NCBI GenBank assembly: GCA_047610385.1
Contig: JBLGAC010000024.1
Span: 1-57,523, forward strand
Reading direction: 5' to 3'
Length of the DNA stretch: 57,523 bases
Origin: JBOCEF01 sp047610385
Lineage (GTDB): Bacteria > Pseudomonadota > Alphaproteobacteria > Rhodobacterales > Rhodobacteraceae
Position numbers and translations under genes: made by a program. The notes beneath the pieces are model-generated. The model was given only the letters and a program-made list of their open reading frames with translations, was not told the DNA's origin and searched no databases. Positions 51,656-57,523 of the stretch are shown piece by piece (the stretch's first letter is position 1; the number at the start of each line of letters is the position of its first letter).

Positions 51656-52786
51656 ATGACCGCTCGTCCGACTTTCACCGTGGGGATTGAAGAAGAATAC
51701 CTTATCGTCGACACACAGACCCGCGATCTGGTGGGCCGCCCTGATCCGGGGTTTCTGTCGCGCCTTACCGAAACTGTCGGCGAACAGGTGACCCCCGAAT
51801 ATCTGCAATGCCAAGTGGAGGTCAGCACCGGCGTCCACCGATCCGTCCCTGACGCGGTGGCCGAATTGATCGCGCTGCGGGCGGGCGTGGCTGAGGCGGC
51901 GGACGCGTTCGGCTATGCGCCCATTGCCGCGTCCACCCATCCGTTCGGCAAATGGCGCGCGCAGACCCACACCCGCAAAAAGCGCTATGACGATCTGCGC
52001 GCTGATCTGGGCCAGGCGGTGCGGCGGCTGCTGATCTGCGGCTGCCATGTGCATGTGGGCATTGAGGACGAGGACCTGCGCATCGATCTGATGAATCAGG
52101 CGGCGTATTTCCTGCCCCATCTGCTGGCGCTCAGCTGTTCAAGCCCGTTTTGGGAGGGGGACGACACCGGGCTGGCCAGCTATCGCCTGACGGTGTTTGA
52201 CGCGTTGCCGCGCACCGGGCTGCCTGACCAGCTCAGCTCCCATTCCGAATACCGCCGTCTGGTGGACCATCTGATCGAGGCCGGCTGTATCGAGGACGCC
52301 ACCCGCATCTGGTGGGACATCCGCCCGTCCGACAAGTTCCCAACGCTGGAGCAGCGCGTAACCGATGTGTGTTCACGCGTGCGTGACGCGGGCGCGGTTG
52401 CTGCGCTGTATCAATGCATCCTGAGCTATCTTTGGCGGCTTAAAGTGCGCAACCAGCGCTGGCGCATCTATCCCAACATCCTGCTGATGGAGAACCGCTG
52501 GCGCGCGCAGCGCTACGGTGCCTCAGGCGATCTGGTGGATCATGGTGCGGGCCGCATGGCACCGTTTGCCGATCTGGTCGAAGAATTGATCGACATGCTG
52601 CGCCCCGAAGCCGAAGCGCTGGGCTGCGTGAAAGAATTGCTGCACATCAGGCGCATCTGCGCCAATGGCACATCCGCCACCCGCCAGCGCAAGGTGCACG
52701 GCGATGCGCTGGCTGGCGGCGCAGGGCCCGAGGACGCAATGCGCGCGGTGGTCGACGCGCTGGTGGCGGAGTTCACGCAAAGCTGA
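51656..52786 (+). CDS. YbdK-type carboxylate-amine ligase (GCS2 family)
   Basis: This 376-residue member of the glutamate-cysteine ligase 2 family shows TVGIEEEYLIVD at the N-terminus (metal/ATP-site glutamates). CGCHVHVGIEDEDLRIDLMNQ, WWDIRPSDKFPTLEQRVTDVC and ENRWRAQRYG follow. E. coli YbdK has weak gamma-glutamylcysteine synthetase activity, and the physiological substrate of the family is unsettled. ATG 51656 has AAGGGAG at 51642-51648. It is divergent from the molybdoenzyme gene. Confidence 0.92.
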   Translation: MTARPTFTVGIEEEYLIVDTQTRDLVGRPDPGFLSRLTETVGEQVTPEYLQCQVEVSTGVHRSVPDAVAELIALRAGVAEAADAFGYAPIAASTHPFGKWRAQTHTRKKRYDDLRADLGQAVRRLLICGCHVHVGIEDEDLRIDLMNQAAYFLPHLLALSCSSPFWEGDDTGLASYRLTVFDALPRTGLPDQLSSHSEYRRLVDHLIEAGCIEDATRIWWDIRPSDKFPTLEQRVTDVCSRVRDAGAVAALYQCILSYLWRLKVRNQRWRIYPNILLMENRWRAQRYGASGDLVDHGAGRMAPFADLVEELIDMLRPEAEALGCVKELLHIRRICANGTSATRQRKVHGDALAGGAGPEDAMRAVVDALVAEFTQS

Positions 52787-52801
52787 GCGATCAGCGCGCC
52801 G

Positions 52802-53314
52802 TCACAGCGGGCGTTCCATGAAATAGACAATGTCGCGCAGCGAGGCGGGAAACCCCGCGGGGTGCGCGATGTCGACAAATCCCATACGCTCATAAAGCGC
52901 GCGGGCATGGGTCAGGAACCGGGCAGAGCTGAAGCGGACCCCGGCGTACCCGTCGGCGCGCATCTGCGCGAACATCGCGGTCAACAGCGCGTGTCCAATC
53001 GCGTGGCCGCGCCCAGCCTCATCGACGAACAGCCGTTTCACCTCAGCAATGCCGGGGGCCATTTCATGGTGCATCGCGCATCCGGCGGGGCGACCATCAA
53101 GATGCGCCAGCAGCACGGCGCCTTTGGGGCGGGCGTGAATTTGCGGCAGATCGGCGAGGGTGCGCGCATAGGCCGTTGGCTCAAACACCTCAAGGATCGC
53201 GTCCCGGTGCGCGGGATAGACCTTGAGCTGCCAATCAGGCCAGGCGCGGCACAAGGTGCGGACCGCCGCAAAATCGGCGTCAGTTTGCACAAGGCGGATG
53301 CTGATTTGGGGCAT
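52802..53314 (-). CDS. GNAT family N-acetyltransferase
   Basis: This 170-residue GCN5-like acetyltransferase has motif A EVKRLFVDEAGRGHAIGHALL (acetyl-CoA pyrophosphate loop, variant of RxxGxG/A). It ends with ALYERMGFVDIAH. The acceptor is unknown. ATG 53314 has AAAGG about 8 nt upstream. A longer frame through the 9-bp repeat (coding CPLCPLCPLCP) is unlikely to be translated. Confidence 0.9.
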   Translation of the reverse strand: MPQISIRLVQTDADFAAVRTLCRAWPDWQLKVYPAHRDAILEVFEPTAYARTLADLPQIHARPKGAVLLAHLDGRPAGCAMHHEMAPGIAEVKRLFVDEAGRGHAIGHALLTAMFAQMRADGYAGVRFSSARFLTHARALYERMGFVDIAHPAGFPASLRDIVYFMERPL

Positions 53315-53333
53315 GAAAAACCTTTGTCGGGTC

Positions 53334-53369
53334 GGGCACAACGGGCACAACGGGCACAACGGGCACCAC
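53334..53369 (+). repeat. 9-bp minisatellite, four copies
   Basis: GGGCACAAC at 53334-53342, 53343-53351 and 53352-53360, and GGGCACCAC (one mismatch) at 53361-53369. It lies just upstream of the GNAT start. Confidence 0.93.
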
Positions 53370-53529
53370 CACCAAGACACTGCCGGGCGGTCTGATCAAA
53401 GCCTTTCGGGCGAAGGTGGGCGGGTTTTTTCTTTCTGTGCGAAACCGTTGCGCCCCGCAGCCGCGCCGTGGGACCATAATGGAATATGGGTTGCGAAGGC
53501 CCCATCCGCGCCCAAGGGAAGGACCCGCC

Positions 53530-54330
53530 ATGTCTGATGCCGCCGCACCGCCGCTGCCGCCGATGCCCACCGTGCGGACGATTTCCTATCATGATCTGCG
53601 CGATGTGCTGCGGCTCGGCTGGGCTGATTTTCGCCGCGCACCAGCGTTCGGCCTGTTTTTTGGCGGCGTTTTCGCGGTTGGTGGCATGATCCTTTGGCTG
53701 CTGCTCAGCCGTTGGAACATGCCGTGGCTGATGCTGCCTTTGGGGCTGGGGTTTCCGCTGCTCGGCCCGTTTGTGGCGGCGGGGCTTTATCAGGTGTCGC
53801 GCCAGCTTGCCCGTGGGGAAAAGCTGCGCTGGGGCCATATTCTTGGGGTGATGGTGGCGCAGCGCAAACGAGAGCTGGGGTGGATGGCGTTTGTGACGCT
53901 GTTTATCTTCTGGATCTGGGTTTACCAGGTGCGGCTGCTGCTTGCGATCATCATGGGGCGGCTGTCGTTCAGCTCTCTGCCGCAATTCATGGATTTGGTA
54001 TTCTCAACCACTGAGGGTTGGACATTCCTGGTCGTCGGCACCTGCGTTGGCGCGTTGCTCAGCCTGGTGCTGTTTGCATCGACGGTGGCGTCGGTTCCAC
54101 TGCTGCTGGACCGCGACCGCGATTTCATCACCGCGCTGATCACGTCGTGGCAGGTGGTGCTGCGCAATCCCGGCCCGATGCTGGCCTGGGGCGTGCTGGT
54201 GACTGCACTGGTGATGATCGGGATCGGCACATTCTTTGTGGGGCTGATCGTGGTGTTGCCGGTGCTGGGGCACGCGACCTGGCATTTGTACCGCCGCACG
54301 GTCGTCCCCGCCGGGCCGAACGAGCGTTGA
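53530..54330 (+). CDS. DUF2189-like integral membrane protein
   Basis: This 266-residue polytopic membrane protein has a short Pro-rich cytoplasmic N-terminus and VRTISYHDLRDVLRLGWADFRRAP. About six TM helices follow, including a GLGFPLLGPFVAAGLYQVSRQLARGE block that matches the DUF2189 (cytochrome c oxidase subunit I-like) pattern. The function is unknown. AAGGA lies about 8 nt before ATG 53530. It is convergent with the downstream SDR gene. Confidence 0.88.
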   Translation: MSDAAAPPLPPMPTVRTISYHDLRDVLRLGWADFRRAPAFGLFFGGVFAVGGMILWLLLSRWNMPWLMLPLGLGFPLLGPFVAAGLYQVSRQLARGEKLRWGHILGVMVAQRKRELGWMAFVTLFIFWIWVYQVRLLLAIIMGRLSFSSLPQFMDLVFSTTEGWTFLVVGTCVGALLSLVLFASTVASVPLLLDRDRDFITALITSWQVVLRNPGPMLAWGVLVTALVMIGIGTFFVGLIVVLPVLGHATWHLYRRTVVPAGPNER

Positions 54331-54331
54331 T

Positions 54332-54347
54332 CGCCGCCGCGGCGGCG
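54332..54347. repeat. 16-bp GC palindrome between convergent genes
   Basis: CGCCGCCG-CGGCGGCG, in the 19-bp gap between the DUF2189 gene and the SDR gene. It can form a strong hairpin in both transcripts but has no T tract. Confidence 0.4.
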
Positions 54348-54349
54348 GG

Positions 54350-55171
54350 TCAGCCGCGCCGCCGCGCCGCAGCCCGCGCCGCGATCCGCCCCAGCCCCCG
54401 CGCCACCAGCGGCCAAACCGCAGGGGCCAGCCGGGCCAGCGCCCAGACCTGCGGCGTCATCAAGATTTCCGACCGCCCGCGCGCCAGCCCGCGCAGGATC
54501 TTTGCCGCCGCGACATCCGCGCTCAGCACCCTGGCCATGGCCAAAATCGCTGCCAGTTCTGGCGGCATCAGCGCCTGTTCGGCCGCCAGCATCGGCGTGT
54601 CCACATCGGGCGGAAACGCAACTGAGACCTGCACCCCGTCCGGCCCACATTCCGCCGCCAGCACCTGTCCCAACCCGCGCAGCGCGAATTTGCCGGGCGC
54701 ATAGGCGCTGTGCCCGAACAGCCCGGCCAGCCCGGCGGCCGACCCGATCAGCAGCAATCGCCCGCGCCCGCGCGCCCGCATCCGTGCAAGCACAGGGTGG
54801 GCAAGCGCGAGGGCGCCGAAATAATTCACCTCCATCGCTGCGCGGTGATCGGCTTGGGGGATGTCTTCGAACCGGCCGGGCCGCGCCATGCCAGCCGAAG
54901 CGATGGCGATGTCAACCGGGCCGATCGCGCGTTCCACATCCGCGATCAGGGCCGCAAGCGCGGGCGCATCGGTGACATCGCATTGAAGGGCCCGCAGCCG
55001 CGCCTCAGGATGCGCACGCAGGATCTGGGCATGGGCATCGGACAGGCGCGCCTTGTCGCGCGCCACGATGGTCACCGCGATCCCCTGCCCGGCCAGCGCC
55101 CGCGCCAATGCCAGCCCGATGCCCGAAGACCCGCCGGTGATCAGCGCATGGGCGCCGAGGGGTGATGTCAT
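54350..55171 (-). CDS. short-chain dehydrogenase/reductase resembling 3-ketodihydrosphinganine reductase
   Basis: This 273-residue classical SDR has the cofactor motif TGGSSGIG (12-19), Asn116 in MEVNYFG, Ser144 in IGSAAG and the catalytic Tyr157/Lys161 in SAYAPGK. Several blocks look like eukaryotic KDSR/TSC10: SAGMARPGRFEDI, GLFGHSAYAPGKFALRGL and FPPDVDTPMLAAE. Those enzymes reduce 3-ketodihydrosphingosine with NADPH. Whether this organism makes sphingolipids is not shown, since no serine palmitoyltransferase gene is in the window. A generic ketone reductase is the fallback. ATG 55171 gives the standard start. Confidence 0.88.
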   Translation of the reverse strand: MTSPLGAHALITGGSSGIGLALARALAGQGIAVTIVARDKARLSDAHAQILRAHPEARLRALQCDVTDAPALAALIADVERAIGPVDIAIASAGMARPGRFEDIPQADHRAAMEVNYFGALALAHPVLARMRARGRGRLLLIGSAAGLAGLFGHSAYAPGKFALRGLGQVLAAECGPDGVQVSVAFPPDVDTPMLAAEQALMPPELAAILAMARVLSADVAAAKILRGLARGRSEILMTPQVWALARLAPAVWPLVARGLGRIAARAAARRRG

Positions 55172-55260
55172 GGCGCAGGCTCCAACTGATGGACGACCCG
55201 CCAAGCATAGCGCGCCCGAAGCCCTGAGAGAACGCCCAGATCACCCGTCCGGCAGGGCCG

Positions 55261-56175
55261 TCAGATAAGCCCCAACGCCTTGGCCAGCATCCTGAGCGCA
55301 ATGACCGAGATGAACAGCGCAAAAGTCCGCCGCAGTATCTTGGCGTCAAGCGAATGGGCCAGCCTCACGCCCAGCGGCGCGGTGATGAAGGTCATCGCGA
55401 TGATCACCAGAAACGCGGGGATGTTCACAAGGCCGACCGTGTAAGGTGGCTTGCCTTCGATGCTCCAGCCATTGGCCAGAAACCCCAACACAGCAGGTGC
55501 CGCGATCAGCAGCCCGAACCCTGCCGCAGTGCCGACCGCGCGATGGATCGGCATGTTGTAAAGCGTCATGATCGGGGTGCCGAGCGATCCGCCCCCGATC
55601 CCCATCAGCACCGAAAAGAACCCCAGCAGCGGCGACAGGATCGCGCGGGCCACGCCTTTGGGCATCTCACTGCCCAAGCGCCAATGGGCCTTGCCGAGCG
55701 CCATCCACATGCCGACCCCGCAGCCCATCACGCCAAAAATCGCCATCAGCGCGTCAGATTTCAGCGAGGACGCAGCGAACATGCCGACAAATGCCCCGAT
55801 CACGATGCCCGGGCCCCAGCTTATCAGCACATGATCGTCCACCGCGCCCTTTTTGCGGTGCCCGGCCATGGATCTGAGCGAGGTGAACATGATCGTCGCC
55901 AACGACGTCGCCACGCAGATCTGCATCAGCTGCGGCGGCTCATATCCCATGCCTGAGAAAAGATGATAAAACGCTGGCACCAACACGATGCCCCCGCCGA
56001 CGCCCAGCAGGCCCGCAAGCACGCCTGCCCCCGCGCCAACGACCATCAGGAACAGCAATAGCGGAAGCGTCTCAATCAAGGTGTCGGTCACGGAGGAGCT
56101 CACTTTCGCGAATGGCGGCGGGATGGCTATTTCCTGCGCCTTCCCTGCGCCCGCGTCCAGCGCTGCGCCTGCCAT
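55261..56175 (-). CDS. TauE/SafE (TSUP) family permease
   Basis: This 304-residue membrane protein has the family repeats VLAGLLGVGGGIVLVPAF and SVLMGIGGGSLGTPIMTLYNMP (Gly-rich, one in each half) and about 8-9 TM helices. The family exports or imports small sulfur-containing or organic anions (sulfite, sulfoacetate, thiosulfate); the substrate is not assignable. The first 30 residues look non-conserved, and a downstream GTG (MTDTLIETLPLL-like) could be the true start. It has no obvious operon partner. Confidence 0.9.
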   Translation of the reverse strand: MAGAALDAGAGKAQEIAIPPPFAKVSSSVTDTLIETLPLLLFLMVVGAGAGVLAGLLGVGGGIVLVPAFYHLFSGMGYEPPQLMQICVATSLATIMFTSLRSMAGHRKKGAVDDHVLISWGPGIVIGAFVGMFAASSLKSDALMAIFGVMGCGVGMWMALGKAHWRLGSEMPKGVARAILSPLLGFFSVLMGIGGGSLGTPIMTLYNMPIHRAVGTAAGFGLLIAAPAVLGFLANGWSIEGKPPYTVGLVNIPAFLVIIAMTFITAPLGVRLAHSLDAKILRRTFALFISVIALRMLAKALGLI

Positions 56176-56227
56176 CTCGCGGAAACGCCGGGTTGGGGCG
56201 CATTTTCTTCGCCGAAGAAAATGGCTC

Positions 56228-56992
56228 TCAATCCCTCGCGATCACCAGTTCGACATCGCTCTCGGTGCAAAGACGCGCGGCGGCTTCGGGCGGGGGCGCG
56301 TCAGTGACGAACATGTCCATCTCAGCCAGTGACGCGATCCGCACCGGGGCCGAGCGGTCGAATTTTGACGCATCGGCCGCAAGGCACACCCGGCGCGCGT
56401 TCTGGATGATCGCCTGCGCGACGCGCACCTCGCGGTAATCGTAATCCAGCAAGGTCCCGTCCGGGTCGATCGCTGAGGCGCCGATGATCGCCATGTCCAC
56501 CTTGAACTGGCGGATGAAATCCGTGGTCGCCTCACCCACCAGCGCATAATCGGCGCGGCGCAGGACGCCGCCGGCCAGCACGACCTCACAGCCCTCGTTG
56601 GCCGACAGGGTCATGGCGACGTTCAGATTGTTGGTGATCACCATCAGGTCCTGATGGTGCAGCAGCGCGCGGGCCACTGCCTCAGTGGTGGTGCCGATGT
56701 TCATGAACAGCGAGCACCCGTCGGGGATCGCGGCGGCGCAGGCCCGCGCGATGCGTTCCTTTTCATCGCGCGCATGATCGCGGCGCGCGTCATAGGCCAG
56801 ATTGATCGCGCCTGAGGGCATCACCGCCCCGCCATGGGTGCGCGCCAGTTCATGGCGGTCGCACAATTCGGTCAGATCGCGGCGGATGGTCTGCTGGCTG
56901 ACGCTGAAAAGGGCTGACAGCTCATCCACCGCCACATGGCCCGCTTCGCGCGCAAGGTCGAGTATTTGCCTCTGTCGGATCGAAATCGCCAT
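56228..56992 (-). CDS. glpR: DeoR-family repressor, GlpR type
   Basis: This 254-residue transcriptional regulator has an N-terminal DeoR HTH (RQRQILDLAREAGHVAVDELSALFSVSQQTIRRDL). Its C-terminal sugar-phosphate-sensing domain contains FMNIGTTTEAVARALL, VLAGGVLRRADYALVG and ADASKFDR. Divergent glpD 250 bp away supports a glycerol-3-phosphate-responsive GlpR that represses glpD, an inference from context and family. Confidence 0.92.
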   Translation of the reverse strand: MAISIRQRQILDLAREAGHVAVDELSALFSVSQQTIRRDLTELCDRHELARTHGGAVMPSGAINLAYDARRDHARDEKERIARACAAAIPDGCSLFMNIGTTTEAVARALLHHQDLMVITNNLNVAMTLSANEGCEVVLAGGVLRRADYALVGEATTDFIRQFKVDMAIIGASAIDPDGTLLDYDYREVRVAQAIIQNARRVCLAADASKFDRSAPVRIASLAEMDMFVTDAPPPEAAARLCTESDVELVIARD

Positions 56993-57107
56993 GGCGTGTC
57001 CATCTTTTTTGTTGCGGTCGATCCGGCGCTGTCCAGCGCGGGCGGACCTTGTGTCACGGTTCGGGCCCTGAGGTCACGTTTTACTTGGCGGCCGTCTCAG
57101 GCTTTGC

Positions 57108-57206
57108 TGCATGTGCGAGACGCAACTGCGTTGTGCATGTGCGATATGTTTCGTACTTGCTTTCGTTTTCGCGCGATATTGACACGAACGCAAGATTGCG
57201 CGCAAT
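57108..57206. promoter_or_regulatory. glpR-glpD control region: direct repeats, TTGACA and a 12-bp palindrome
   Basis: The 250-bp divergent gap holds an 11-bp direct repeat TGCATGTGCGA (57108-57118 and 57134-57144, 26 bp apart). TTTCG is repeated at 57149-57153, 57161-57165 and 57167-57171. A consensus -35 TTGACA (57179-57184) and the perfect palindrome ATTGCGCGCAAT (57195-57206) follow, the latter where a -10 would lie. TTTCG-type repeats and palindromes fit DeoR/GlpR operators. Confidence 0.5.
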
Positions 57207-57242
57207 GTCGCGCTAAGTGGAATCGGCCGAAGGGGCCTCTTA

Positions 57243-57523
57243 ATGATCTCGGACTTGCTCATCATCGGCGGCGGCGTGAACGGATGTGGCATCGCGCGCG
57301 ATGCGGCGGGGCGCGGGCTTTCGGTGACGCTGGTCGAACAGGGGGATCTGGCGCAGGCGACATCCTCAGCGTCGACCAAGCTGTTTCATGGCGGATTGCG
57401 CTATCTGGAATATTACGAATTTCGCCTGGTCCGTGAGGCGCTGATAGAGCGTGAGACCTTGCTGCGCGCCATGCCGCATATCTCATGGCCGCTGCGCTTT
57501 GTGCTGCCCCATCACAAAGGGCT
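57243..57523 (+). CDS. glpD: aerobic glycerol-3-phosphate dehydrogenase, 5' part (cut by window end)
   Basis: The frame from ATG 57243 stays open to the window edge (93 complete codons plus two bases). It starts MISDLLIIGGGVNGCGIARDAAGRGL, the FAD-binding GGGVNG motif (9-14). SSASTKLFHGGLRYLEYYEF and LVREALIERETLLRAMPHI follow, all typical of GlpD. The enzyme oxidises sn-glycerol 3-phosphate to dihydroxyacetone phosphate and feeds electrons to quinone at the inner membrane. AAGGGG at 57230-57235 gives 7-nt spacing. It is divergent from glpR. Confidence 0.95.
   Translation, partial: MISDLLIIGGGVNGCGIARDAAGRGLSVTLVEQGDLAQATSSASTKLFHGGLRYLEYYEFRLVREALIERETLLRAMPHISWPLRFVLPHHKG

Noticed and set aside
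53314..53380. N-terminal extension of the GNAT protein with CPLCPLCPLCP
   Set aside because: It derives from the 9-bp repeat. The downstream ATG has a good ribosome-binding site and a standard GNAT start.

Overview
The window is about 57.5 kb of GC-rich chromosome. The gene content points to an alphaproteobacterium of the Rhodobacterales (Rhodobacter/Roseobacter type). The evidence is the dusB-ntrB-ntrC-ntrY-ntrX order, a fused ispDF followed by pgpA and cinA, hfq-hflX beside trkAH, a short ProS with lolCD, and an HdaA-type DnaA regulator. No tRNA, rRNA, CRISPR array, transposase or phage gene was seen.

Positions 1-13.4 kb are the accessory part. A small secreted protein (118-450) is followed by a compact operon on the + strand. 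It holds a TpsB/FhaC-like outer-membrane transporter (623-2359), a 2811-residue filamentous-haemagglutinin-like exoprotein (2377-10812) and a TPR-CHAT caspase-like protein with a lipoprotein-like signal (10809-13388). The exoprotein gene contains an apparently perfect, in-frame tandem duplication of 2487 bp (829 codons). The combination of two-partner secretion with a CHAT peptidase is the least explained system here.

Positions 13.4-28.6 kb are core genes. On the minus strand lie hfq-hflX (RNA chaperone, ribosome-associated GTPase), trkA-trkH (K+ uptake) and dusB-ntrBC-ntrYX (tRNA dihydrouridine synthase plus two nitrogen two-component systems). On the plus strand lie ispDF-pgpA-cinA (isoprenoid precursor, phosphatidylglycerol and NMN recycling), mostly with ATGA overlaps. 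A 190-residue secreted protein of unknown function sits between trkA and ntrX.

Positions 28.6-38.4 kb carry cobO, an ammonium transporter with no glnK beside it, ratA, hpt, lpd, a lipoprotein gene interrupted by an in-frame TAA, lolD-lolC and proS. A G14/C16 homopolymer hairpin separates lolC from proS. Good intrinsic terminators follow amt/ratA and lpd.

Positions 38.4-46.1 kb, mostly minus strand, hold a polyphosphate and replication-control operon (AI-2E-type permease, hdaA, ppk, ppx) and nadK with a cold-shock/DUF1294 gene. Between proS and ppx a sigma70-like promoter and a textbook terminator define a probable small RNA of about 80 nt.

Positions 46.4-57.5 kb hold glyA, a periplasmic PQQ-type sugar dehydrogenase, a cytoplasmic BisC-like molybdoenzyme, a YbdK-type carboxylate-amine ligase, a GNAT acetyltransferase, a DUF2189-like membrane protein, an SDR resembling 3-ketodihydrosphinganine reductases, a TauE/SafE permease and a GlpR-type repressor. 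A divergent glpD is cut by the window end.
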